Shown here: piece by piece, positions 53,026 to 61,703 of the stretch
Numbering within the stretch: the first letter of the stretch is position 1
Layout of the letters: every line of letters begins with the position of its first letter
NCBI RefSeq assembly: GCF_017745275.1
Contig: NZ_JAGHZS010000006.1
Coordinates: forward strand, 372,001 to 436,000
Source of the DNA: Chitinophaga sp.
Lineage (GTDB): Bacteria; Bacteroidota; Bacteroidia; Chitinophagales; Chitinophagaceae
Length of the DNA: 64,000 bases
Direction of reading: 5' to 3'
Notes under the pieces: model-generated
Database searches by the model: none
What the model saw: the letters and a program-made list of their open reading frames with translations, nothing else
What the model was told of the DNA's origin: nothing
Program-made: the position numbers and the translations under genes

Positions 53026-54621
53026 ATGAAATCAAGATTCAATTATATATGCTTACTGGCATCGTTCGCAGCCGGGTTAAGTAGCTGTACAAAGTGGATA
53101 GACGCCAAGCCTTACGGAGCGCCTTCTACTGCTTATTTCTGGCAGAGTGATGCTGATCTCAAAAAAGCCACTGCCTCTTTGTATGAAACTATGCCCAATG
53201 AATCAACCTGGGGTAGAGATCTATTCTGGGTGCAGGATGCCAGCGATGACCTGATTGTAGGAAGATCCAAAGCCAATGCCGAAAATATCAAGAACTTCAT
53301 TCCAAGCGGCCGGGAAGGCTACCTGACTGCAGGTTGGGAAGATCTGTATAAAACACTCAACAGAGCCAACCAGGTTATTCAAAATGTACCTACTTCTAAA
53401 AATACTTCAGAAGCTGCCCGCAATCAGGCACTCGGTGAAGCCTATTTTATGAGAGGGTTTGTGCATTTCTGGATCGCTTATGTCTGGGGACATAAAGACC
53501 AGGGTGTTCCTTTTGATGGACCGGAAAATGCGCAGTTTGGAAAACGTATTCCTCCACAGTTACCATCTGTAAAAGACAACTATGCACAGGTAGTTAGCGA
53601 TATGCAAAAAGCAGCTGATCTGTTGCCACTTTTCGAAACATATGGTGCTGCTGATCAGGGAAGACCACATAAAGCAGCAGCATGGGGCTATATGGTAAAA
53701 GCTTACGCTTACTGGGCTCAATATGATCAAAGCAAATGGGCGTTGATCCCCGCTTTGTGTGATAAAATCCGGGATGAAGGGCATCGTGCATTGATCAAAG
53801 ACAAAGCAAACGGCAAACAAAACTATAAAGCCGTGTTCTCTATTGCTGGTAACTGGAGCTCTGAATATATGTGGTCCGTTACTTCCGGTACACAGGGTGG
53901 TTCCGAATTCCCAGGTGTGGTACTGGAAAATACCGGATGGAATATGTTCAACGGCTGGGGATATTTCCAACCGACAGAAGAATTGTATGACGAATACGAA
54001 CCTAATGATCCAAGACGCGAAGCTACCATCCTGAAATTTGGAGATAAATTCACCTACTTCGGATTAAACTTCACCTACTATTCCAATAACAGCTTGTCTG
54101 GTTTCCAGATCAATAAATACATGGAACCATACTCATATGGAACAGATGGTAAGTCAAGTACCAACCCTAACATTAACCAAAGTCCTGACTATCCCACAAC
54201 TGCCCTAAACCTGCCTTTAATGCGCTATGCCGAAATACTGTTGTTTAAGGCTGAAGCATTGATTATGCAAGGTAAAAGTGGCGAAGCAGCAGCTCCTTTA
54301 AATGAAGTGCGCAACCGTGTAGGATTGGCCAGCATTCCCAGCCCAACTATGGCTGACTTGAAACACGAGCGCCGCGTTGAATTAGCCTGTGAGTGGACTG
54401 ACAGATGCCAGGACCTGAAAAGATGGGGTGACTTTGACAAACTGAGAGCGCCATTGCACGGGCGTATTCATACTAATAAAGCTGATCCTGCCTCACCTTA
54501 CACTATCAAAGAAGTATGGCGTGCGCGTAATTTTGATCCAGCCAAACATATGGCCTGGCCAATGAATCCAGACGTAGTTATTAAGAGCGATGGAGCTTAC
54601 AAACAAACACCAGGATGGTAA
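53026..54621 (+). CDS. SusD/RagB-family lipoprotein
   Basis: 531 residues. Lipobox AAGLSSCTKW (Cys about 21), then IDAKPYGAPSTAYFWQSDAD. Helical blocks LGEAYFMRGFVHFWIAYVWG and PHKAAAWGYMVKAYAYWAQY, and C-terminal blocks MRYAEILLFKAEALIMQGKS, LKHERRVELACEWTDRCQDL and HMAWPMNPDVVI. Surface ligand-capturing partner of the SusC 20 bp upstream. A 41-bp palindrome separates it from the enzyme genes that follow. Confidence 0.96.
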   Translation: MKSRFNYICLLASFAAGLSSCTKWIDAKPYGAPSTAYFWQSDADLKKATASLYETMPNESTWGRDLFWVQDASDDLIVGRSKANAENIKNFIPSGREGYLTAGWEDLYKTLNRANQVIQNVPTSKNTSEAARNQALGEAYFMRGFVHFWIAYVWGHKDQGVPFDGPENAQFGKRIPPQLPSVKDNYAQVVSDMQKAADLLPLFETYGAADQGRPHKAAAWGYMVKAYAYWAQYDQSKWALIPALCDKIRDEGHRALIKDKANGKQNYKAVFSIAGNWSSEYMWSVTSGTQGGSEFPGVVLENTGWNMFNGWGYFQPTEELYDEYEPNDPRREATILKFGDKFTYFGLNFTYYSNNSLSGFQINKYMEPYSYGTDGKSSTNPNINQSPDYPTTALNLPLMRYAEILLFKAEALIMQGKSGEAAAPLNEVRNRVGLASIPSPTMADLKHERRVELACEWTDRCQDLKRWGDFDKLRAPLHGRIHTNKADPASPYTIKEVWRARNFDPAKHMAWPMNPDVVIKSDGAYKQTPGW

Positions 54622-54630
54622 TATAACGCC

Positions 54631-54752
54631 AGCTAAAAGCTAAAAGCAGAAAGCTGAAAGCAAAAAGCTATTAAAGCAAATGACCAGCGCAAATGAGTAA
54701 TTTAAATACTCGCGCTGGTCATTTGCTTTAATAGCTTTTTGCTTTCAGCTTT
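54631..54752. repeat. heptad-based long palindrome, copy 1 (41-bp perfect arms)
   Basis: Arms 54650-54690 and 54712-54752 are exact reverse complements; the 21-nt centre adds GAGTA / TACTC. The left flank and arm read as 7-mers AGCTAAA, AGCTAAA, AGCAGAA, AGCTGAA, AGCAAAA, AGCTATT from 54631. It shares the 17-mer GAAAGCAAAAAGCTATT with the palindrome at 58390-58522. It lies between susD and the GH-A gene; the long regular stem is unlike an ordinary terminator. Confidence 0.9.
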
Positions 54753-54800
54753 TGGCTTTATATAAAATTATTCCTATTTTCAGTGGCAATGCTACTCACC

Positions 54801-56243
54801 ATGCCAAAGAAACTATTCTTTGCCGCCGTTTTATACTGCGTTATCTCCCTGCAAACAGGCTGCGCTACCCCTGAAACTATTCCGCACCCCGATACCATTC
54901 CCGTAGCCATAAAACCCCTGTTTAAGGACTTTATGGGCGTCAATGGACATGTCACCTTCCGGCCGGCGCTGCATGGCCAGGTGTGCCGCCTGGTACGTAG
55001 TTATCATAATATGGACTGGGATGCCAACGCCCCCGGTGATACCCTTCATATACCCGTTACCGTTAATCAGCTCAACTGGAAAAATGATGTATATGGTCCC
55101 TGGAAGAACGCAGGACTGGAAACCGATATCTGTTTGCAGTTCCGGCTCTTTGGCGTAGGTGCCCCACGTTACCGGCAATTGTGGAAAGGACATGAACAAT
55201 GGGCCTACGACTATGGAAAGGTGATGGCTGCTTATTATGGCCCTTCCGGGAAGGAACAGCTGTGCACCTCGCTGGAAATAGATAATGAACCCGGTAACCG
55301 CTTTGAACCAGCCCTGTTCCAAACCCTTTTTACAAAAATGGCACAAGGTATCCGCCAGGGAGATCCCCGGATGAAGATTGTAACACCCGCTGTGGTAGCG
55401 GGTAAAGGAGATAATTATTCACAGGGATTAGATGATTTTTATGGAGATAAACAGGTACTCCCCCTATATGATATCATCAATCTGCATACCTATGCCACCA
55501 TGGAAAAATCTGCGACCATTGAAAACACCTGGCATAGAAGTTTCCCGGAAGATCCTTCCCTGCGCTATCTGAAGGTAGTAGATGAAGCTATTACCTGGCG
55601 CAATCAACATGCTCCCGGTAAGGAAGTGTGGATCACGGAATTTGGTTACGATGCCTGTACCCCCGCAGCTATGAAGCAGCGGAAAGACTGGGCACTGAAA
55701 CTCAACTGGCAGGGAGCTACAGACCTGCAACAGGCGCAATACCTGGTACGCTCTTTCCTGGCTTTTGCAGTGCGTGATGTACAACGCGCTTATCTCTATT
55801 ACTATAATGATGAGGACGAGGCCTCTTTCCACGCGGCTTCCGGGCTCACACGAAACTTTGTACCCAAACCTGCTTTCTGGGCCGTGCGGCAGTTGTATCA
55901 AATGCTGGGTGAGTTCCGTTTTCACCGGGTGGTAAAGCAGGAGGTAGGCCAGTTGTATATATATGAATTTGAAGATGGGAAAGATCCACAGTCCCTGGTA
56001 TGGGTAGCGTGGTCGCCCACTGGCGCTGATACACAGCATAAAGACAACTACCAGCCACACACTATTACCACTACGCTGGATCAGTTGCCGGGTAAACCTG
56101 TCCGTATCACAGGCATGGCTACTACAGATACACCTGCGCCGGCAGTAGCCTGGGAAAAATCCGGCGACAATGGTATCCGCCTGACGATTCAAGAAAGCCC
56201 GACCTATATCATCTTCAAAAAAAATAAAAAAACACTCCGTTAG
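54801..56243 (+). CDS. clan GH-A glycoside hydrolase, lipoprotein
   Basis: 480 residues from ATG 54801 (MPKKLFFAAVLYCVISLQTG); GTG 54783 and ATG 54789 are alternatives. Lipobox LQTGCATP (Cys 21). A TIM-barrel domain follows with the clan A signature Asn-Glu: acid/base Glu about 163 in TSLEIDNEPGNRFEPALFQ and nucleophile Glu about 280 in EVWITEFGYDACTP; IINLHTYATME lies between. A C-terminal beta domain (LYIYEFEDGKDPQSLVWVAW) resembles that of GH39/GH5-like enzymes. Retaining hydrolysis of a beta-glycosidic bond is expected; exact family and substrate not recognised. First of the three-enzyme module between two palindromes. Confidence 0.83.
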   Translation: MPKKLFFAAVLYCVISLQTGCATPETIPHPDTIPVAIKPLFKDFMGVNGHVTFRPALHGQVCRLVRSYHNMDWDANAPGDTLHIPVTVNQLNWKNDVYGPWKNAGLETDICLQFRLFGVGAPRYRQLWKGHEQWAYDYGKVMAAYYGPSGKEQLCTSLEIDNEPGNRFEPALFQTLFTKMAQGIRQGDPRMKIVTPAVVAGKGDNYSQGLDDFYGDKQVLPLYDIINLHTYATMEKSATIENTWHRSFPEDPSLRYLKVVDEAITWRNQHAPGKEVWITEFGYDACTPAAMKQRKDWALKLNWQGATDLQQAQYLVRSFLAFAVRDVQRAYLYYYNDEDEASFHAASGLTRNFVPKPAFWAVRQLYQMLGEFRFHRVVKQEVGQLYIYEFEDGKDPQSLVWVAWSPTGADTQHKDNYQPHTITTTLDQLPGKPVRITGMATTDTPAPAVAWEKSGDNGIRLTIQESPTYIIFKKNKKTLR

Positions 56244-56266
56244 CCACGGTTTTTTAAATTAGTGGG

Positions 56267-57040
56267 ATGAACAACCAACATACCAGTATAAAACGTCCAT
56301 TTGTGTTATCCGGCGGCGGCGCCCGCGGTTATGCGCATTTGGGGGTATTGAAAGCCTTTGCGGAACAACAGGTTTTCCCCGAAGCCATTGCTGCTACCAG
56401 TGCCGGATCTATTGCGGCCGCTTTTATCTGCGATGGCTACAGCACCGATGAAGTGAGAGAAATATTCAAAAAAAATAAGTTGGGCCTGTCTATGCAGTGG
56501 AAGAACTGGCGCGCAGGTTTCCTGTCTCTCAAAAAAGTAGCAGAAGTATTGCAACAAACATTGCGGCACAAAACTTTTGAGTCACTGAACATTCCCCTAT
56601 ATATTACCGCCACTAATTTTGCCAGCGGTGAACAAACTATTTTCAGCGAAGGAGACCTGATTCCGGCTATCCTGGCGGCATCTTCCGTACCGTTGTTATT
56701 TCCGCCGGTAGAAATAGGTGGTATACAATATGTAGATGGCGGCTTGTCCGGCAACCTGCCTATAGAGCCGCTGTTGGGACAATACCGGGATATTATCGGG
56801 GTCCATGTAAATCCACTTACACCTTATAACCCGGCCAGTGGTTTCCTGGCTAATGTGGAAAGAACATTGCATCTCGCTATCCGTGAGCCGGTACTGAAAA
56901 ATAAACAACTGTGCAGCTATTTTATTGAACCGGCTGAATTAGGCCGGTATGGCATGTTTGAGTTTAATAAGCTGGAAGATATCTATACTACCGGCCTCGA
57001 CTATACGCGGAAATTGTTGCAGCAGGAGGAGGTGGTATAA
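56267..57040 (+). CDS. patatin-like phospholipase
   Basis: 257 residues, no signal peptide visible: cytoplasmic or membrane-associated. Oxyanion motif LSGGGARGYAHLGVLKAF, nucleophile Ser in AATSAGSIAAAF (GxSxG-like, first Gly replaced by Ala-Thr) and catalytic Asp in YVDGGLSGNLPIEPL complete the Ser-Asp dyad of the patatin/RssA family. Hydrolyses acyl ester bonds of (phospho)lipids. It sits 23 bp after the GH-A gene and before the sialidase, an unusual place for a patatin. Confidence 0.92.
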   Translation: MNNQHTSIKRPFVLSGGGARGYAHLGVLKAFAEQQVFPEAIAATSAGSIAAAFICDGYSTDEVREIFKKNKLGLSMQWKNWRAGFLSLKKVAEVLQQTLRHKTFESLNIPLYITATNFASGEQTIFSEGDLIPAILAASSVPLLFPPVEIGGIQYVDGGLSGNLPIEPLLGQYRDIIGVHVNPLTPYNPASGFLANVERTLHLAIREPVLKNKQLCSYFIEPAELGRYGMFEFNKLEDIYTTGLDYTRKLLQQEEVV

Positions 57041-57065
57041 TTCGTATAAAATTAAATTCCCTCAT

Positions 57066-57188
57066 ATGCGAACCCTCATTTTATTACTATGTACCCTTTC
57101 CTGCTTCGGGCAGCAACATTTCCCCAAAGTAAAATTATTAACCGCCGATAGGATGAAAGACTGGCTGCAGCAGTTGACCTTGAAGTAA
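57066..57188 (+). CDS. possible 40-residue exported peptide
   Basis: ATG 57066 to stop 57188, filling the gap between patatin and sialidase with short spacing on both sides (25 and 21 bp). MRTLILLLCTLSCFGQQHFP looks like a signal peptide; the remaining 20 residues (KVKLLTADRMKDWLQQLTLK) are amphipathic and basic. It could be a small secreted peptide or the leftover 5' end of a lost gene. No family recognised. Confidence 0.35.
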   Translation: MRTLILLLCTLSCFGQQHFPKVKLLTADRMKDWLQQLTLK

Positions 57189-57209
57189 GTAATTGTTAAA
57201 CCAAGTAGT

Positions 57210-58388
57210 ATGAAGAAAATGATATGGGGCATTGTAGGGCTTTTATTAGCGTTAACGGGAATGGCACAACGAAAAGAAGTGCCGGTGTTTGTATCAGGTA
57301 CCGATGGATATAAAACTTTTCGTATTCCCGCTATTATCCGGTTGCCCAACGGTGAGCTGCTGGCCTTTGCAGAAGGCCGCCTGGATGGCCTTGACGATTA
57401 CGGTAACATCAACATGGTGATGAAGCGAAGTACGGATCAGGGTCGTACCTGGTCAGCGCTGCAGGTAATAGCAGGTTCCGGGGATATGCAGTTGTCGAAC
57501 CCCGGTCCGGTAGTAGATCTAACAGATCCTGCCTATCCTGGGGGGAGAATATTTTTCTTTTATAATACCGGCACTGCTAAAGAAAGTGATATTCTCCGCG
57601 GCAAAGGTATTAAGCGTTGCTTTTATAAAACTTCTGCAGATGGTGGTCGTACGTGGGATACACCGGTAGATATTACAGGGCAGATACATCGTTTGAAGCA
57701 GCCCGCGGTGGACCCGGCATTTAATTTTGCGGAAGACTGGCGCTACTACGCCAATACCCCCGGGCATGCGATGCAGCTACAGGAAGGACCTTTTAAAGGA
57801 CGTATTTTTGTGGCCGCCAATCATACCGCCGGGCCGCCGGTGGCCCACGCCGCACATTATGTGGCCCACGGATATTATACAGATGATCACGGCAAAACAT
57901 TTAAAACAGGAAATAGTATATCCGTTCCCGGTAGTAATGAATCTATGGCAGCAGCGCTCTCCGGCGGGAAGCTGATGATGAATAGCCGTAATCAAAACCG
58001 TGAAGATATACATCGGAGAGTGGTGTCTGTTAGCAGCGATGGCGGCGCCACCTGGGATACCACCTACCGGGATCCACAATTAATAGATCCTGTTTGCCAG
58101 GGCAGTATCCTGGATATCGGCAGGGCCGGCAAAAAAAATATATTGGCATTCTGCAATGCGGCCGACTCACTGCACAGAGATAATCTTACCCTGCGTATCA
58201 GCTATGATGATGGGCAAACGTGGAAGCAGCATTTTCTAATTTATAAGGGAGATGGCAAACGAAAAGCGGGTTATGATTATGCGGCTTATTCAGACATCGT
58301 GGCACTTGGAAAAAAGCAAATAGGAATATTGTATGAAAAGGATCAATATTCCGCTATTGTATTTACGACCGTGAACTGGCGCAGATAG
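57210..58388 (+). CDS. BNR-repeat sialidase (GH33-like exo-alpha-sialidase)
   Basis: 392 residues. Signal peptide MKKMIWGIVGLLLALTGMAQ. The arginine motif YKTFRIPAII (FRIP) and catalytic acid region LLAFAEGRLDGLDDYG are present, with four Asp-boxes: STDQGRTW, SADGGRTW, SSDGGATW, SYDDGQTW. The nucleophile Tyr is probably in GYDYAAYSDIVAL. Length is that of single-domain bacterial sialidases. Releases terminal sialic acids (or related nonulosonic acids) from glycoconjugates. Last gene of the locus; a 45-bp palindrome follows 1 bp after the stop. Confidence 0.92.
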   Translation: MKKMIWGIVGLLLALTGMAQRKEVPVFVSGTDGYKTFRIPAIIRLPNGELLAFAEGRLDGLDDYGNINMVMKRSTDQGRTWSALQVIAGSGDMQLSNPGPVVDLTDPAYPGGRIFFFYNTGTAKESDILRGKGIKRCFYKTSADGGRTWDTPVDITGQIHRLKQPAVDPAFNFAEDWRYYANTPGHAMQLQEGPFKGRIFVAANHTAGPPVAHAAHYVAHGYYTDDHGKTFKTGNSISVPGSNESMAAALSGGKLMMNSRNQNREDIHRRVVSVSSDGGATWDTTYRDPQLIDPVCQGSILDIGRAGKKNILAFCNAADSLHRDNLTLRISYDDGQTWKQHFLIYKGDGKRKAGYDYAAYSDIVALGKKQIGILYEKDQYSAIVFTTVNWRR

Positions 58389-58389
58389 G

Positions 58390-58522
58390 GAGAGCAGAAA
58401 GCGGAAAGCAGAAAGCAAAAAGCTATTGTAGCGAATAAAAAAATCGAATATATAATTTTAATACCCGCTACTATCACTCGCTACAATAGCTTTTTGCTTT
58501 CTGCTTTCCGCTTTCTGCTCTC
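58390..58522. repeat. heptad-based long palindrome, copy 2 (45-bp perfect arms)
   Basis: Arms 58390-58434 and 58478-58522 are exact reverse complements around a 43-nt AT-rich centre. The left arm reads as 7-mers AGCAGAA, AGCGGAA, AGCAGAA, AGCAAAA, AGCTATT. It fills the whole gap between the converging sialidase and metallophosphoesterase genes, touching both stops, and may serve as their shared transcript end. Confidence 0.92.
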
Positions 58523-58523
58523 T

Positions 58524-59429
58524 TTAATATTTCACATATTTTTCATCGAAGGTACCGTCTGCATACAGGTCAATCAAACCATATCCCGGCGCGGTTTCCC
58601 GCTTGTTACCTTTCCACCAGGCACCGCTTACGGCACCATTACACAGGTAGGTCACGTTGTTGTATACTACTTTATCACGCAGGTGAATATGTCCGCTCAA
58701 ACATAGTTTTACGTTCGGGTGTTGGTAAAATAGTTTGATAATAGCGGCGGTATCGGTATGCATATCACCGCCCAGCATTTCCCATTTATTAACGATACCA
58801 TCTTCAATCATTAAAGTGGCGGTAAGGATGGGAATATGCGACAATACACAAACCGGTGTACCGGGTGGCGTGTTTTTCAATTCATTTTCCAGCCATACAA
58901 ACTGCGCTTCGCCAAGTTTACCAATGTACCAGGTGGCATCAATATCCAGGTGTACACTGTCCAGGCAGATAAATTTCCAGCCATTTTTCTGGAAGCTGTA
59001 GTAAGGAGTGGTTAACTGCAGTTGATCAAGGGCATATTGTTTGCCATAAACGGCGGAGTTTTTATTTTGTTCTTCCCACCAGATATCGTGGTTGCCGAGT
59101 ACGTAGTGCATGGGCAGTTTACATTCTGCTGCCGCCACGGAATGCCACAACCGCCACTGGTCGCGGATATTGGAAAGGTTTTCCTTGTTCATGTCAAATA
59201 CAATATCGCCGCCGTTGAGGATCAGGTCTACTTTCGGTGTTTGTTGCTGTACATGATGGAAACATTTCGCCAGGCGGTTAGGCGCATCTAAATCATTGTA
59301 CAGGTGTATATCGGTCAGGTGTGCAATTCTCAGCGTAGGTTTACTTTTAGCGGCGAATGCGGAATAAGGAAGGGCCGGCGCAAGTAACAGGCCGCCCATT
59401 TTTTTCAGCAGCGATCTTCTTTGAATCAT
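58524..59429 (-). CDS. calcineurin-like metallophosphoesterase, exported (Tat-type signal)
   Basis: 301 residues. The N-terminus MIQRRSLLKKMGGLLLAPAL carries a twin-arginine pattern, cleavage near AFAAKSK, so probably exported folded with metals. All five metal motifs are present: HLTDIHLYND (DxH), ILNGGDIVFD (GD), VLGNHDIWWE (GNHD), VLSHIPILTA (H) and LSGHIHLRDK (GHxH). Hydrolyses phosphomonoesters or diesters; a calcineurin-like phosphodiesterase role is possible. Converges on the sialidase gene. Confidence 0.93.
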   Translation of the reverse strand: MIQRRSLLKKMGGLLLAPALPYSAFAAKSKPTLRIAHLTDIHLYNDLDAPNRLAKCFHHVQQQTPKVDLILNGGDIVFDMNKENLSNIRDQWRLWHSVAAAECKLPMHYVLGNHDIWWEEQNKNSAVYGKQYALDQLQLTTPYYSFQKNGWKFICLDSVHLDIDATWYIGKLGEAQFVWLENELKNTPPGTPVCVLSHIPILTATLMIEDGIVNKWEMLGGDMHTDTAAIIKLFYQHPNVKLCLSGHIHLRDKVVYNNVTYLCNGAVSGAWWKGNKRETAPGYGLIDLYADGTFDEKYVKY

Positions 59430-59448
59430 GTGTGGAGCGATTAAGTAT

Positions 59449-59481
59449 TAAAAAAAACAGGCAGCTCGTTACAACTGCCTG
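59449..59481 (-). terminator. terminator after the membrane protein gene
   Basis: CAGGCAG / CTGCCTG arms (59458-59464, 59475-59481) are followed on the minus strand by eight T. Lies between the 59571-60323 gene and the metallophosphoesterase start. Confidence 0.75.
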
Positions 59482-59570
59482 CAAAAAATAATTTACCAGT
59501 TAATCGTGCTGGTTAACGCGCAAAGTTAAAAATCCGAAGTGTCCCGGTGTATTATGATCCTGTTAATAAA

Positions 59571-60323
59571 TTATTCTTTTACCGGATCTGGTAAACGTTC
59601 CTGTTTTGACTTATAGATATATGCGGCAATACCGGCAGCTATCGTGGATTCTACGACGAGGTATACCACTTGTCTGACCAGTTGCGTTGGTGCATATAAT
59701 GAGCTGCTGATCTCAGAAAAGCGTCCGTGATATTCCAGGAAGAAAAGCAGTTGCCATAGGAGGGTGTGTGCTAATCCAACGCAAAATGTGAATATGATGG
59801 CGTTCTGGAATACCTCGTTTTTTTTGATGCTGGCCTGGATGCGCTGCAGATACAGGTAGGTCATATAACTCAGTAGTGATACCGCAATCAGGGAAGTAAT
59901 AATCATCATCACCCAGGGAAACAAACTTTCGCTGTAAGGAATGATATTGTTGGCAGTGAGCGCGTTGAGAATCTGAGAACAGGCGTTGCCTGCAAAGTGC
60001 AGGGCCAGTACTGTTTTGATCATATACAGCACCTTCAGTGTTTGTCCTGTAGCTGTGTTAGACCGGTACTGTATGAGCAGAAAAAAAAGTAGGAGCAGCG
60101 GGTACATGAAGTAGTTGGTACCACCCAATCCTTCTTCTGCGAACATACCGCTATAGGCCATGCCCAGGTCTAAAAACAACCATATGATGGCGCATATCCA
60201 GGCAATGGTTTCCAGTATGGCGTTTTTGTTAAAGAAGAGGATGATGGCAAGAATAAGACCTACCAATAAGATCAGGGTAGCGGCGCCGCCCAGTAAAAGA
60301 AGAATGGATAAGTCTCCGTACAT
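59571..60323 (-). CDS. polytopic membrane protein of unknown function
   Basis: 250 residues from ATG 60323 (MYGDLSILLLLGGAATLILL). About seven hydrophobic segments, for example LIGLILAIILFF-like and WICAIIWLFLDLGMAYSG, YPLLLLFFLLIQY, PWVMMIITSLIAVSLLSYMT, NAIIFTFCVGLAHTLLWQLL, VVESTIAAGIAAYIY. The C-terminus is short and charged (KSKQERLPDPVKE). No catalytic motif recognised. Monocistronic by its own terminator. Confidence 0.8.
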   Translation of the reverse strand: MYGDLSILLLLGGAATLILLVGLILAIILFFNKNAILETIAWICAIIWLFLDLGMAYSGMFAEEGLGGTNYFMYPLLLLFFLLIQYRSNTATGQTLKVLYMIKTVLALHFAGNACSQILNALTANNIIPYSESLFPWVMMIITSLIAVSLLSYMTYLYLQRIQASIKKNEVFQNAIIFTFCVGLAHTLLWQLLFFLEYHGRFSEISSSLYAPTQLVRQVVYLVVESTIAAGIAAYIYKSKQERLPDPVKE

Positions 60324-60430
60324 GTACAAAACGGTTTAAACGATGAATGAAATGCCTGTAAAATACACATAGATACAATAAAATACTTATAGTTAAACAC
60401 TTGTTTTTATAAGACTTCTGTATTTATTAT

Positions 60431-60464
60431 ATTAAATAAATATATTAATTAATATTTATTTAAT
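60431..60464. promoter_or_regulatory. 34-bp AT palindrome upstream of the cold-shock gene
   Basis: 13-nt arms (60431-60443 and 60452-60464) are exact reverse complements around ATTAATTA. A second small palindrome, ACCTAAAACTTTTAGGT, lies at 60470-60486, and TATATTGG near 60507 resembles a -7 box. Could be an operator or part of the temperature-responsive leader. Confidence 0.5.
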
Positions 60465-60533
60465 AAGATACCTAAAACTTTTAGGTAGTTCGGCATGATA
60501 AGTGTATATTGGGCGTAATTAATTTTTAAAATA

Positions 60534-60725
60534 ATGCAACAAGGTAAAGTTAAATTTTTCAATGAATCCAAAGGATTTGGTTTCATTACTCCGTCCAATG
60601 GTGGCCAGGACATTTTCGTTCACATTTCAGGTACTACCAGCCAGCTCCGTGAGAATGACATGGTAACGTATGAAGTAGAAAATGGTAAAAAAGGATTAAT
60701 TGCAGTTAACGTGAAAGTTATCTAA
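60534..60725 (+). CDS. cold-shock domain protein (CspA family)
   Basis: 63 residues, full length. RNP1 is in KGFGFITPSNGG and RNP2 in DIFVHISG; QQGKVKFFNESKGFGFI is the standard start. A single OB-fold binding single-stranded DNA and RNA, acting as RNA chaperone at low temperature or as a constitutive member of the family. Preceded by a 204-bp AT-rich leader with palindromes and followed by a strong terminator. Confidence 0.97.
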   Translation: MQQGKVKFFNESKGFGFITPSNGGQDIFVHISGTTSQLRENDMVTYEVENGKKGLIAVNVKVI

Positions 60726-60752
60726 TTTTATATCGAAAGTTACTCATTGAAG

Positions 60753-60781
60753 AAAAGGTACGCGGAAGCGTACCTTTTTTT
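60753..60781 (+). terminator. terminator of the cold-shock gene
   Basis: AAAAGGTACGC / GCGTACCTTTT, a perfect 11-bp stem with a GGAA loop running into a T-run. Confidence 0.9.
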
Positions 60782-60822
60782 ATGTTTTTTTGCTGATGAA
60801 TCGGAAGTAATGCTTCCGTATA

Positions 60823-61593
60823 TTATAGTAAATGATGGGGCATAGCGTTTAGCAACATGTATTCCCGTTGTTTTCCGCTGAAGCGCTGCCCTTCAGCTTC
60901 CAGTGTGACCGGCCGGATCACCAGCAGTTCATCACTGATCACTACACCGTTTTTAAAGGAGGTGTATCCTGTCCAATGTGCGGTGCCGGGAGTAACCGTT
61001 GCCTTTAACTTTTTAGCCTCTTTCGTGGTGATGGGTAATTGTTGCACATCGTGATCGAAGAAGCCTTCGCTGGTATCTTCCCGTTGCAGCGTAATGGTAG
61101 CATGCTGTGGATCCAGGGCTATCACTTTCACGGTTTGTGTACCGGGGCCGCCTAATTCCCACGCCTGCGAAATAGTATGCTGCCACGTATCGCCTTCGTG
61201 TAGCTTTGCCGGAATGGGACCCCATATAAATTCACTGTATAATAAACCGCTGGCATTTGGATTTAGAAACGACTTACCGGCAAATACATTGGTGCCGTTA
61301 AGACCTATCGTCACCTCTGCATGGGTGTCTGGCTGTTCATCATAAATATCCGTTTCCGTAAAAGAAGGATTTCTTGCATCGTTGTTGGTAACAACATAGG
61401 AGCTGCTGCCGCTTACACGGTATACTACCGGCTGGAATTGATCGCCGGTAATAGCGATGGTCCGGGAGTAGATGTTGGCGAGTGTATCTCCTTTGGTTAA
61501 TCTGAGGGTAAGATATCCTGGATGTTGTTGTGCCTGGCTATAGTAGGAAATGATGGTAAATACAGAAAGATAGCAGAATAATAGTCGTTTCAT
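60823..61593 (-). CDS. unrecognised secreted protein
   Basis: 256 residues, family not recognised. Signal peptide ending at YYSQAQQHPG. Beta-rich body (YLTLRLTKGDTLANIYSRTI, AEVTIGLNGTNVFAGKSF, IWGPIPAKLHEGDTWQHTIS, VKVIALDPQHATITLQRED). Monocistronic, downstream of the terminator that ends the SusCD operon to its right. Confidence 0.78.
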   Translation of the reverse strand: MKRLLFCYLSVFTIISYYSQAQQHPGYLTLRLTKGDTLANIYSRTIAITGDQFQPVVYRVSGSSSYVVTNNDARNPSFTETDIYDEQPDTHAEVTIGLNGTNVFAGKSFLNPNASGLLYSEFIWGPIPAKLHEGDTWQHTISQAWELGGPGTQTVKVIALDPQHATITLQREDTSEGFFDHDVQQLPITTKEAKKLKATVTPGTAHWTGYTSFKNGVVISDELLVIRPVTLEAEGQRFSGKQREYMLLNAMPHHLL

Positions 61594-61703
61594 AAAGATG
61601 GTTTAACGACTTGAAGGTGGACATAAAAACAAGAGTGGAAAAATCATTTAAACAGGTGGTGATATATTTTCAACCGGGGTACCCAGCTGTTCAACCGGTA
61701 TCA

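Noticed and set aside
54650..54752. CRISPR-like or IS-end interpretation of the long palindromes
   Set aside because: There are no spaced repeats, no transposase and no target duplication visible; they are single hairpins with a 7-bp period.
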